Source: Kibdelosporangium sp040675465 | Lineage (GTDB): Bacteria; Actinomycetota; Actinomycetes; Mycobacteriales; Pseudonocardiaceae | Reading direction: 5' to 3' | Assembly: GCF_040675465.1 (NCBI RefSeq) | Contig: NZ_JBFAPA010000005.1 | Coordinates: 248,001 to 312,000, forward strand | Length of the DNA: 64,000 bases | Shown: in pieces, positions 1 to 7,610 of the stretch | Layout of the letters: every line of letters begins with the position of its first letter | Numbering within the stretch: the first letter of the stretch is position 1 | The notes under the pieces: model-generated | What the model was told of the DNA's origin: nothing | What the model saw: the letters and a program-made list of their open reading frames with translations, nothing else | The model's database searches: none | Position numbers and translations under genes: made by a program

Positions 1-570
1 CGGCTGAAAGCCGGGCACGTGGACACCGGCGAGCTCACCACCCAGGAACTGGCTTTCAACGCGATGCTGCTGCTCGTCGCCGGGCACGAGACCACCGCGT
101 CGCTGCTGTCCCTGGCGGTGATCACCCTGCTGGAGCATCCCGGCGAGCTGGCGCTGATGCGGGAGCATCCGCGGATGGTGCCCGGCGCGGTGGACGAGCT
201 GCTCCGGTATCTGTCCATTCTGGACGACGGACCGGCCCGGATCGCCACGCAGGACATCGAGATCGGCGGCGTCACCATCAAGGCCGGCGACGGTGTCATC
301 GTTGTCAACTCGGTGGTCAACCGGGACCCGGCGGTGTTCGCCGATCCGGACCGGTTCGATGTCACCCGATCCGCGCGCCACCACTTGGCGTTCGGCTATG
401 GCGTGCACCAGTGTCTCGGCCAGAACCTCGCCCGGATGGAGATCGGGCTGGCCCTTTCCGCGCTGTTCGACCAGGTGCCCACGCTCCGGCCGGCCGTCCC
501 GGTCGAGGAGCTGAACCTCCGCGACGCCACCATGATCCAGGGTGTCGGCAGCCTGCCGGTCACCTGGTGA
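1..570 (+). CDS. Cytochrome P450, C-terminal part (5' end outside window)
   Basis: The reading frame is open from base 1, so the gene begins upstream; the GTG at 19 is internal. Visible P450 landmarks in order are the I-helix oxygen-binding motif AGHETT (about bases 79-96), an ELLR segment, and the heme-ligand loop FGYGVHQCLGQNLAR with its proximal cysteine, about 45 residues before the stop. This is the C-terminal half of a soluble bacterial class I P450, which uses a ferredoxin and reductase to hydroxylate a small hydrophobic substrate. No ferredoxin gene follows. The substrate cannot be deduced from this part. Confidence 0.95.
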   Translation, partial: RLKAGHVDTGELTTQELAFNAMLLLVAGHETTASLLSLAVITLLEHPGELALMREHPRMVPGAVDELLRYLSILDDGPARIATQDIEIGGVTIKAGDGVIVVNSVVNRDPAVFADPDRFDVTRSARHHLAFGYGVHQCLGQNLARMEIGLALSALFDQVPTLRPAVPVEELNLRDATMIQGVGSLPVTW

Positions 571-655
571 CGCCACTGTCCACAGGGGACTATTACGCCA
601 CTATGGGTTTTCCTCGTGTAGATTCGATGGCACGAAGACCTTCGGGGAGGCCTGC

Positions 656-1399
656 GTGGAGTGGATCAGCGATCCGGCGATCTGGGTTGCGTTCCTGACC
701 TTGTTGTTGCTGGAGATCGTGCTCGGGATCGACAACGTGGTGTTCATCTCGATCCTGTCCGACCGGCTGCCGCAGGAGCAGCGCAAGCGGGCGCGGATGA
801 TCGGGCTGAGCCTGGCGCTGGTCACCCGGCTGCTCCTGCTGGCCGCGTTGTCGTGGGTGGTCGGGCTGACCGCGACCTGGTTCACCCTGTTCGGCCACGA
901 GATATCCGGCCGGGACACCATCCTGCTCGCGGGCGGGGTCTTCCTGCTCGTCAAGGCGATCCACGAGATCCACCACAGCTTCGAGGGAGCGTCCGGCGAC
1001 AAGCCCGGCGTGGTGGCCTCGCTGGGCAAGGTCATCGTGCAGATCGTGTTGCTGGACATAGTGTTCTCGCTCGACTCGGTGATCACCGCGGTCGGCATGG
1101 TCGACGAGCTCGCCGTGATGGTGGCCGCGGTGATCGTCTCGATGGTGATCATGCTGCTGTCCGCGGGCGCGATCAGCGGCTTCGTGCAGCGCCACCCCAC
1201 GGTGAAGATGCTCGCGCTGGCGTTCCTGGTCCTGATCGGCGCGAGCCTGGTCGCCGAGGGCTTCGACGCGCACGTTCCCAAGGGGTACATCTACGGTCCG
1301 ATCGCCTTCTCCATCGTGGTCGAGCTGCTGAACCTGCGCATGGGCGCGCTGAAAGCCAAGCGCGCGGCCGAAGAACGGGCCAAGGCCCCGGTGGAATGA
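656..1399 (+). CDS. TerC family integral membrane protein
   Basis: The product is 247 residues and almost entirely hydrophobic, with about seven membrane helices. The TerC hallmarks are an early GIDNVVFISIL and a later DIVFSLDSVITAVG, whose acidic residues in membrane helices are thought to bind metal. TerC/Alx/YkoY proteins export manganese or protect against metal and tellurite stress. The frame is open upstream, but GTG 656 is chosen because GGGAGG at 645-650 lies five bases ahead and the hydrophobic core starts immediately after. It stands alone, followed by a strong hairpin. A metal-responsive riboswitch, common upstream of such genes, was not identified. Confidence 0.9.
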   Translation: MEWISDPAIWVAFLTLLLLEIVLGIDNVVFISILSDRLPQEQRKRARMIGLSLALVTRLLLLAALSWVVGLTATWFTLFGHEISGRDTILLAGGVFLLVKAIHEIHHSFEGASGDKPGVVASLGKVIVQIVLLDIVFSLDSVITAVGMVDELAVMVAAVIVSMVIMLLSAGAISGFVQRHPTVKMLALAFLVLIGASLVAEGFDAHVPKGYIYGPIAFSIVVELLNLRMGALKAKRAAEERAKAPVE

Positions 1400-1400
1400 C

Positions 1401-1440
1401 GCAGTCCTGCCGATGAGGAGTGAGTGGTCGGCAGGACTGC
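1401..1440 (+). terminator. Hairpin terminator after terC-like gene
   Basis: A perfect 13-bp inverted repeat, GCAGTCCTGCCGA (1401-1413) against 1428-1440, with a 14-base loop starts two bases after the stop codon. There is no T-run, as is usual for high-GC actinomycete terminators. Confidence 0.8.
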
Positions 1441-1461
1441 GCCGGACCGGGTGGGTTCCAG

Positions 1462-1477
1462 ATGTTGGCGCTAACAT
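1462..1477. promoter_or_regulatory. LacI-type operator, ATGTTGGCGCTAACAT
   Basis: This near-perfect 16-bp palindrome has the same ATGTT-N6-AACAT arms and central CG as the sites at 5795, 5830 and 10372. No convincing gene starts downstream on either strand, so its target is unclear. It lies inside a small outer inverted repeat (GTGGGTTC at about 1451 against GAACCCAC at about 1491). Confidence 0.55.
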
Positions 1478-1530
1478 CTACGCGATGAGAGAACCCACTG
1501 GTCGTGTCCTGGGCTCCACCCGGTGGTCTG

Positions 1531-1695
1531 GTGGCTCGTCTCGGAAGGTTGCTGGGTTTCTTCGAGGGATCCAGGTTTCCGCTGGGCGTGCGGCCGGAAG
1601 GTGCTCGTACCGGGTTGCACTTGGGCCTTTCGGCGGTGCGCCCAGCGGGAAGCCGGGCCGTCGAGAAACCCGGCGAACCTTCCGAGACGAGCCAC
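1531..1695. repeat. Long imperfect inverted repeat, arms about 75-80 bp
   Basis: The left arm begins GTGGCTCGTCTCGGAAGGTT at 1531 and its complement ends at 1695. Similarity continues inward through GGGTTTC and CCGCTGGGCG segments with small mismatches, so the RNA could fold into a hairpin of roughly 80 bp. It fills the gap between the convergent terC-like and DUF1996 genes. It may act as a terminator for the minus-strand gene, or be a small non-autonomous element. No flanking target duplication was recognised. Confidence 0.7.
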
Positions 1696-1698
1696 TCC

Positions 1699-3480
1699 TC
1701 ACTCCTTGCAGGACTTGCCGTTGTTGATGCAGTCGACCACGCGGCTCATGATGGCCTGCGACATCACGTTGGCGAAGTCGTCGTGGTCACTGAACGGGTT
1801 GTGCTTCTCCTGCGGGAAGGAGTCCACTTTGTACTGACCCTTCACCTGGACGTCGTGCGGGATGTTGTAGGTCAGCGTCACCCGCAGCTGCGGCACCGCC
1901 TTGAACCCGTTGCGGCACTTGCCGTTCTGGTCCGGGTAGACGATGTGGTCGCGGTGGTTGGCGCTGTCGGTGTTCTTGCCGTCCCAGCAGCTCGGGAAGT
2001 CGTGGATCCGCTTGACCTTGCTGCCCTCGGGGCAGATCGGGTACTTGTTGATCAGCACGCGGTCCTCGAACCCGCTGCAGGTCCACGAGTCGCGGGCGTT
2101 CTTCGGGCCGTTGGTGGACACCTTGGCGTCACCGTACAGGATCCGCAGGAACTTCGGCATCGCGGTGACCTTGCCTGCCGGGCTGCCGCGGAAGGTCAGC
2201 TCGGCCTTCTCCGGCCGCTGGATCTCGCCGTCGTTGCCCTCGAGCTCGTTGTTGTCCGACTCGTCCGCGCCGCCCTTGAGCCCACACGGGGCCAGCTTGT
2301 CCAGGCCCTGCGGCTTGGCGGCGTTGCGGCCGATGGCGATCGCGATCCGGTCGATCGTCGCCACCCGCTTGTCCTTCAACGGACCCAGGATCGCGTTCTG
2401 CACGAAGTTCGCGCCGCCCTCGCCCTTCGACGTGATGAGCCGCTTGTTGGCCTCGTCGATCTGGGTCTTCAGCAGGTCCAGGTTGCGCTGGACCTCCGCC
2501 TGGGCCTGCGCCGGGATGGCGGGCAGCTGACCGGCGACATCCGGGCAGTCGACCTGCTGGTTGCCATCGTTCTGGCCGCCGTTGTTCTGGTTACCGCCGT
2601 TGTTGTTCTGACCGCCGTTGTTGTTCTGGTTGCCGCCGTTCTGGTCTCCGCCACCGTTGCCGTTGCCCAGCGAGCAGGCGGCGAGCCGGTCGAGGCCCTG
2701 CGGCTTGGCGGCGTTGCGGCCGATGGCGATCGCGATCCGGTCGATCGTCGCCACCCGCTTGTCCTTCAACGGACCCAGGATCGCGTTCTGCACGAAGTTC
2801 GGGCCGCCCTGGCCCTTGGTGCTGACCAGCCGGTCGTTGGCCTCGTCGACCTGCTTGTCGAGCAGGTCCAGGTTGCGCTGGACCTCCGCCTGCGCCTGGG
2901 CGGGCACGTCCGGCAGCTCACTGGCCACGTCCGGGCAGACGATCTGCCCGTCCTGTGCGGCCTGCCGGTCGCTGGCTTGCTGCTGACGGCGTTCCTGCTT
3001 CTTGGCGGGCGGGTTCTTCTTCCCGCCCTCGTCATCCTTGTCGATCCGGATCACCGGCCAGAAGTACGCCGACTTGTCGCCGTTCTTACAGGTGGTGCCC
3101 GCCTTCTCCAGGCTCTTGTTGTTGGAGTCGGCGTTGGTGGACAGGTTGCCGACGTAGTCGTGCAGGTGCTGGGCACCGTTCTTCACGCCGGGCTGGGCGA
3201 TGAAGTTGTCCGGGTTGAAGTGGCCGTTCTCGTTGCGGCCGCAGTCCACAGTGAACGTTCCCTTGGACGCGTTCCCGGACTGCCGGGCCTGCTTGACGTT
3301 CGGCTGCACCTTGGTGATGTCGACGAAGAAGGACGGGTCGGCCGCGTCGGCCCGTGCCGAGCCGGGGTCGCCGGCGGTGGTGATCACGACCAGACCGCCG
3401 ACGGCGAGCGCTAGGCCCAGTGCGCCGGTGGCGATCTTCGTGCGACGAGTGATGCGATGTCGCCCAGGGTTACGAGACAT
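1699..3480 (-). CDS. Secreted DUF1996 protein carrying two inserted ~90-residue repeat domains
   Basis: The product is 593 residues. An N-terminal basic stretch and hydrophobic helix (about 15-36) form a signal peptide or anchor. Residues about 45-155 match the first part of DUF1996, with the GAQHLHDYVGN His motif. Two copies of a ~90-residue domain follow (about 181-270 and 311-402), each starting CPDV and ending near AIAIGRNAAKPQGLD. An Asn/Gly/Gln-rich linker (about 272-310) separates them. The second half of DUF1996, with FPSCWDGKNTDSANHRDH, occupies about 417-593. The repeats therefore interrupt the DUF1996 fold. DUF1996 proteins are exported and their function is unknown. ATG 3480 has AGAGGTGAG just upstream. 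A divergent neighbour carries a third copy of the domain. Confidence 0.85.
   Translation of the reverse strand: MSRNPGRHRITRRTKIATGALGLALAVGGLVVITTAGDPGSARADAADPSFFVDITKVQPNVKQARQSGNASKGTFTVDCGRNENGHFNPDNFIAQPGVKNGAQHLHDYVGNLSTNADSNNKSLEKAGTTCKNGDKSAYFWPVIRIDKDDEGGKKNPPAKKQERRQQQASDRQAAQDGQIVCPDVASELPDVPAQAQAEVQRNLDLLDKQVDEANDRLVSTKGQGGPNFVQNAILGPLKDKRVATIDRIAIAIGRNAAKPQGLDRLAACSLGNGNGGGDQNGGNQNNNGGQNNNGGNQNNGGQNDGNQQVDCPDVAGQLPAIPAQAQAEVQRNLDLLKTQIDEANKRLITSKGEGGANFVQNAILGPLKDKRVATIDRIAIAIGRNAAKPQGLDKLAPCGLKGGADESDNNELEGNDGEIQRPEKAELTFRGSPAGKVTAMPKFLRILYGDAKVSTNGPKNARDSWTCSGFEDRVLINKYPICPEGSKVKRIHDFPSCWDGKNTDSANHRDHIVYPDQNGKCRNGFKAVPQLRVTLTYNIPHDVQVKGQYKVDSFPQEKHNPFSDHDDFANVMSQAIMSRVVDCINNGKSCKE
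2303..2411. repeat. 109-bp direct repeat, copy 1
   Basis: This stretch, encoding the end of the second repeat domain of the DUF1996 protein, reads identically to 2693-2801, including silent positions. The offset is 390 bp (130 codons). Confidence 0.9.
2693..2801. repeat. 109-bp direct repeat, copy 2
   Basis: This is the partner of 2303-2411. Identity at silent sites across 109 bp, next to clearly diverged flanks, points to recent duplication or gene conversion between the two domain copies. Confidence 0.9.
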
Positions 3481-3765
3481 TGACTCACCTCTGATCGGGA
3501 GCAGCGCGAGATGTGCTGTCGACTCGTAATACGGACGTGATCCGAATCCGGCTCAGATTTTCTGCCATGCCAACAGTGTTGAACGACACACCACTTCGGA
3601 CAGTCATGACATCCTTGTCATAGCAAGGGAAAGCGCCGTCCACGCGCAGCGGCCACCGTTCGCGGGCGTGCGAGGATCCCGCGGGTCCGACCGGCGCAGG
3701 ACAGATAGTTGACCGTTGAAGTTCTTCTGTCAAGTCCCTTGTTATCGTTAACACGGAGGTCTAAG
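3481..3765. promoter_or_regulatory. Divergent promoter region of the DUF1996 and Pro-rich protein genes
   Basis: The 285-bp region between two outward-facing genes that share a protein domain must carry both promoters. It is more AT-rich than its surroundings, for example around 3595-3625 and 3712-3752. No operator palindrome or confident -35/-10 pair was recognised. Confidence 0.5.
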
Positions 3766-4449
3766 GTGTGGCGGACCATGGACACGGTCAGATCGATCAC
3801 AATGGCAGCAGTCGCGCTGGGTTCACTCACCGTTGCCGTCCTGCTCATCGACCCTGGCCGGCCACCGTCGAGGCTCGTTGTCCCCCAACGTGAGGACACC
3901 GCCGTACCGACGATCACCCGTAGCACCACGACAGCCGCGCCGACCGGCCTCGGCGCGATCATCCCGGACACCGTGGCACCCCAGGCCGTGACCCAGACCA
4001 GGGCAAGCAGCTCAACACCCAGCGGCACAACAACATTGCCACCACCAGCAACGTCGTTGGTCACCAGGCAGCCAGCGCCGCCACCAAGTTCCGGTCCAGC
4101 GCCGGTACCGGTACCGCCACCGGTCCCGCCGCCTCCGCCGCCACCACCACCACCGCACTCCCCCACCGTGTCCTGCCCGAGCCCGGTTCAGGCCATCGGC
4201 ACCGTGCCGTCGGGTGCCCGCGCGGAGGTCGCCGCGAACCTGGCCGAACTGGACCGGCAGATCGCCGAGGCGAACCGGCAGTTGCGTGCCTTGGGTCCCC
4301 TGCCCGACCCACAGTTCATCCAGAACACCATCCTCGGCCCGTTGACCGCCCGCCGGATCGCCACGCTCGACCGGATCGCCATCGCGATCGGCCGCTACGG
4401 CCCCCGCCCCCAAGGCCTGCAACGGTTCGCCAGCTGCGACGTCGTCTGA
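3766..4449 (+). CDS. Membrane-anchored Pro-rich protein with the shared ~90-residue C-terminal domain
   Basis: The product is 227 residues. One hydrophobic helix near the N-terminus acts as signal anchor; a Thr/Pro linker ends in an almost pure proline run (about bases 4104-4155). The C-terminal domain starts CPSPVQAIG and contains FIQNTILGPL and AIAIGRYGPRPQGL, clearly homologous to both inserted domains of the neighbouring DUF1996 protein. GTG 3766 is chosen because GGAGGT lies at 3755-3760; the frame is open further upstream. The layout suggests a domain displayed outside the membrane on a stiff stalk. Its function is unknown. Confidence 0.8.
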   Translation: MWRTMDTVRSITMAAVALGSLTVAVLLIDPGRPPSRLVVPQREDTAVPTITRSTTTAAPTGLGAIIPDTVAPQAVTQTRASSSTPSGTTTLPPPATSLVTRQPAPPPSSGPAPVPVPPPVPPPPPPPPPPHSPTVSCPSPVQAIGTVPSGARAEVAANLAELDRQIAEANRQLRALGPLPDPQFIQNTILGPLTARRIATLDRIAIAIGRYGPRPQGLQRFASCDVV

Positions 4450-4487
4450 AGCGGAAAGCGCCGGCTCGCCGGGCGCATCCCGGATGC

Positions 4488-4772
4488 GTGGGGATGGATC
4501 ACGCGCAGACTCCCGGCGGACTGGGCATCACGGTCGGGTACGCCGACGCGCTCACGCGGTGGCGGACCAACGCCGAGCACCGCGAGGCGCAGAAGCGCGG
4601 GCGAGCCGAGTGGTACCAGAACTACACCCTGCACGTGGCGAAAGTGGAGCGCAGCCACGGATTCACGCGCGCCTGGATCCCCGCATCCGGCCTACTGCCG
4701 CCACACAGACCCCATGACCCGACTGCCGTGATCGGCGGCTGCCGTGCGCCCGATCGCCGGGATGTCGGTTAG
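4488..4772 (+). CDS. Possible small hypothetical protein
   Basis: This 94-codon frame from GTG 4488 has G/C-rich third positions over its first 70 codons (ADALTRWRTNAEHREAQKRG and onward). It lacks a good ribosome-binding site and overlaps the end of the lacI gene by four bases. I recognise no family; it may be a remnant. It occupies the 319-bp gap 4450-4768, which otherwise shows nothing. Confidence 0.3.
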   Translation: MGMDHAQTPGGLGITVGYADALTRWRTNAEHREAQKRGRAEWYQNYTLHVAKVERSHGFTRAWIPASGLLPPHRPHDPTAVIGGCRAPDRRDVG

Positions 4773-5767
4773 TTGGGAGGGGCTGTGCTGGAGCGGACGA
4801 TCAGTTCGGTCGGCACGCTCACCGCGGCCCGGACCTCACCCGCGATCTCGGCGAGCAGGGCCGCCACCGCAGCACTGCCGACCGCCTCGAACGACTGCCG
4901 GACGGTGGTGAGCGGCGGCCAGAAGTACGCGGCCTCGTCCATGTCGTCGAAGCCCACGACGCTCACGTCGGCGGGCACGGATCGGCCCTTTTCGTGCAAC
5001 GCGTGCATAAGCCCGAGGGCCATCTGGTCGTTGGCCGCGAAGATGGCCGTCGCGGCCGGATCCCCGGCCAGCCGGAGCCCGTGCTCGTAGCCCGACTGCG
5101 CCGACCAGTCGCCGGTGAGCACCGGCGGCACCTCTCGCTTGGCTCGTTTCAACGTTGTCTGCCAGGACTTCCGGCGCCGTTCGGCGGCATATGACTGGGG
5201 TGGGCCGGCGATGTGCCAGACCGTCCGGTGGCCGAGGTCGAGCAGGTGGCGGGTCGCGGACGCGGCGCCCGCGGCCTGGTCGGTGTCCACCACCGGGTGG
5301 GCATACCGGGCGCTGGAGTCGATCACGACCACGGGCAGCCCGGTGGGCAGCTGGATCTCGCTCTCGTCGAGCTGGTGCTGCTCGATGAGGATGATCACGC
5401 CGTCGACGGCCTGCTCGTTGAGCCGGGTGAACGCGCCGCTGACCTCGCCCTGGCTCGGCCGGGTCAGCGGCATCAGGCTGATCGAGAAGCTCTCCGCCAC
5501 GGCCGCGGCGGCGATCGCGTTGAGCGTGCGGCTGTTGCCGAAGGTCGGCACCGCGGCCATGATCACGCCGATGGTCCGGAACCGGCCGATGCGCAGGGCA
5601 CGCGCCGCGCTGTTCGGCCGGTAGCCGACCCGGCGCATCGCGTCCAGCACCCGCTCGCGGGTGGCCTCGTCCACATTGGTCCGGCCGTTGGCGACCCTGG
5701 ACACCGTCTGCCCGGACACCCCTGCCTCACGGGCCACGTCGGCCATCGACGGCACTCTGCTGCTCAC
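4769..5767 (-). CDS. LacI/GalR family transcriptional regulator
   Basis: The product is 332 residues. The N-terminal helix-turn-helix (about 7-28, MADVAREAGVSGQTVSRVAN) is followed by the hinge helix region (RRVGYRPNSAARAL) and a periplasmic-binding-protein-like effector domain, for example VVGFDDMDEA near residue 270. It starts at GTG 5767 and diverges from the GH35 gene. Two 16-bp palindromes lie between them, so it probably represses the galactosidase operon and itself until a galacto-oligosaccharide binds. Effector identity is inferred only from the neighbouring enzymes. Confidence 0.93.
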   Translation of the reverse strand: MSSRVPSMADVAREAGVSGQTVSRVANGRTNVDEATRERVLDAMRRVGYRPNSAARALRIGRFRTIGVIMAAVPTFGNSRTLNAIAAAAVAESFSISLMPLTRPSQGEVSGAFTRLNEQAVDGVIILIEQHQLDESEIQLPTGLPVVVIDSSARYAHPVVDTDQAAGAASATRHLLDLGHRTVWHIAGPPQSYAAERRRKSWQTTLKRAKREVPPVLTGDWSAQSGYEHGLRLAGDPAATAIFAANDQMALGLMHALHEKGRSVPADVSVVGFDDMDEAAYFWPPLTTVRQSFEAVGSAAVAALLAEIAGEVRAAVSVPTELIVRSSTAPPN

Positions 5768-5794
5768 GACCGGCGACTCCTCGGCGTCCTGGAC

Positions 5795-5845
5795 ATGTTC
5801 ACGTCAACAGGATAGCCTCGGCCCGGTCCATGTTGACGTAAACAT
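5795..5845. promoter_or_regulatory. Two LacI-type operators between lacI and GH35 genes
   Basis: ATGTTCACGTCAACAG (5795-5810) and ATGTTGACGTAAACAT (5830-5845) are 35 bp apart centre to centre. Their arms match sites at 1462 and 10372. The second lies 17 bp before the GH35 start, where bound repressor would block transcription. Confidence 0.75.
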
Positions 5846-5861
5846 CGCCGGGAGAGGCCGG

Positions 5862-7592
5862 ATGCCCGAGTTCACCATCGGCGCGGCCGACTTCATGCTC
5901 GACGGACGGCCGCTGCGGATCCTGTCCGGGGCACTGCACTACTTCCGGGTGCATCCGGACCTGTGGGCCGACCGCATCGAGAAGGCCCGGCTGATGGGGC
6001 TCAACACCATCGAGACCTACGTCCCGTGGAACGCGCACGCCCCGCGCCCCGGCGAGTTCGACCTGTCCGGCGGGCTGGACCTGGACCGGTTCCTCCGCCT
6101 GATCGCCGAGGCCGGGATGTACGCGATCGTGCGGCCCGGCCCGTACATCTGTGCCGAGTGGACGAACGGCGGCCTGCCCGCGTGGCTGTTCCGCGACCGG
6201 AGCATCGGCGTCCGCCGGTCCGAGCCCCGGTATCTCGCTGCCGTCCGTGAGTACCTCGACCAGGTCTACCGCGTCGTCGTGCCGCACCAGATCGACCGCG
6301 GCGGGCCGGTGCTGCTGGTCCAGGTGGAGAACGAGTATGGCGCGTTCGGCGACGACAAGCGTTACCTCGCAACGCTCGCGCAGTACACCCGGGAGGCCGG
6401 GATCACCGTTCCACTGTCCACAGTGGACCAGCCGGACATGCTCGAAGCGGGCAGCCTGGAAGGGTTGCACCGCACCGCGTCGTTCGGTTCGCGCAGCGCC
6501 GAGCGGCTGGCGGCGTTACGCGCCCACCAGCCCACCGGTCCGTTGATGTGCGGGGAGTTCTGGAACGGCTGGTTCGACCATTGGGGCGCGCACCACCACA
6601 CCACGTCGGTCGAGGAGTCGGCGGCCGAGCTGGACGCCCTGCTCGCCGCGGGCGCGTCGGTCAACCTCTACATGTTCCACGGTGGCACCAACTTCGGCCT
6701 GACCAACGGCGCCAACGACAAGGGCGTCTACCAGCCGTTGGTGACGTCGTACGACTACGACGCGCCCCTGGACGAAGCCGGTCACCCCACCGCGAAATAC
6801 CACGCCTACCGCGAAGTGATCGCCCGCTACCACAAGGTTCCCGACACCGTTCCGCCGCCACCTCAGCCCGCACCCACACCGGCCGCACGACTTCGCGATC
6901 CCGTATGGTTGCTGGACGCCCCCGCACGGTGGGGCTCCTGGCAGACGTGCGATCACCTGCCAGTGTTCGATGATCTCACGCCGATCCCCCACCTTGCGTT
7001 GCTACGCACCACAATCGACGAGCCTGGAGTGCTGACGTTCGGCGAGGTCCGGGATCGGGCGACCGTGTTCCTCGACGGCCGCCAGGTGGGCACGCTGCTA
7101 CGGGAACACCACGACCGCGCGATCGCCCTGCCCGCGCCTGGCGAGCTCCTCGTGCTGGTGGAGGATCTGGGCCGGGTCAACTACGGCCAGCGGATCGGCG
7201 AGCCCAAGGGCATCATCGGCGGCGCCACCCTCAATGGCCGACAACTGTCCACTTGGAACGTCCTGCCGATCGACCTCGCTCAGGTGGCCGGCCTGCGGCC
7301 CGCCGCGGACAGCGCGGCCATGTCGGGCCCGGTCGTGATGCGCGCCGAGTTCGAGGTCGCCGAACCCACGGACCTGTTCCTCGACACCATCCACTGGGGC
7401 AAGGGAATGGTGTGGATCAACGGTTTCCTCCTCGGCCGCTACTGGCGCCGGGGCCCACAACGGACACTGTACGTGCCTGGTCCCGTAGTGCGGCCGGGTG
7501 GCAACGAGATCGTCGTTCTCGAACTCGGCACCATGCTCGACTCCGAGGTCCGGTTCGTGCCCTATCCCCTGCTCGGCCACACCGAATTCTGA
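5862..7592 (+). CDS. Glycoside hydrolase family 35 beta-galactosidase
   Basis: The product is 576 residues with no signal peptide, so it should be cytoplasmic. The GH35 catalytic barrel occupies about 1-320: GALHYFRVHP near the start, acid/base glutamate in VQVENEYGAFG (about 155) and nucleophile glutamate in CGEFWNGWFDHWG (about 232). C-terminal jelly-roll domains follow, including WINGFLLGRYW. The enzyme releases terminal beta-galactose. ATG 5862 follows GGAGAGG. The downstream galactanase begins 18 bases after its stop, so the two form an operon under the LacI operators. Together they suggest import and breakdown of beta-galactan oligosaccharides. Confidence 0.93.
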   Translation: MPEFTIGAADFMLDGRPLRILSGALHYFRVHPDLWADRIEKARLMGLNTIETYVPWNAHAPRPGEFDLSGGLDLDRFLRLIAEAGMYAIVRPGPYICAEWTNGGLPAWLFRDRSIGVRRSEPRYLAAVREYLDQVYRVVVPHQIDRGGPVLLVQVENEYGAFGDDKRYLATLAQYTREAGITVPLSTVDQPDMLEAGSLEGLHRTASFGSRSAERLAALRAHQPTGPLMCGEFWNGWFDHWGAHHHTTSVEESAAELDALLAAGASVNLYMFHGGTNFGLTNGANDKGVYQPLVTSYDYDAPLDEAGHPTAKYHAYREVIARYHKVPDTVPPPPQPAPTPAARLRDPVWLLDAPARWGSWQTCDHLPVFDDLTPIPHLALLRTTIDEPGVLTFGEVRDRATVFLDGRQVGTLLREHHDRAIALPAPGELLVLVEDLGRVNYGQRIGEPKGIIGGATLNGRQLSTWNVLPIDLAQVAGLRPAADSAAMSGPVVMRAEFEVAEPTDLFLDTIHWGKGMVWINGFLLGRYWRRGPQRTLYVPGPVVRPGGNEIVVLELGTMLDSEVRFVPYPLLGHTEF

Positions 7593-7610
7593 CCGGAGGG
7601 CAGTTCAACG

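Noticed and set aside
580..655. Possible manganese riboswitch before the TerC gene
   Set aside because: The leader is only about 75 bases and no recognisable paired core could be drawn by eye.
593..1477. 294-codon minus-strand frame opposite the terC-like gene
   Set aside because: His/Arg/Gln-rich antisense shadow; the plus-strand frame has clear TerC motifs.
2570..2660. Short repeated units resembling a repeat array
   Set aside because: They encode the Asn/Gly/Gln-rich linker of the DUF1996 protein; there are no regular spacers, so it is not CRISPR.
1504..3414. 636-codon open frame on the plus strand
   Set aside because: It is the antisense shadow of the DUF1996 gene; its product is low-complexity Val/Leu/Arg sequence without domains.
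4104..4160. CCN-rich microsatellite-like run
   Set aside because: Simply the polyproline linker codons of the 3766 protein.
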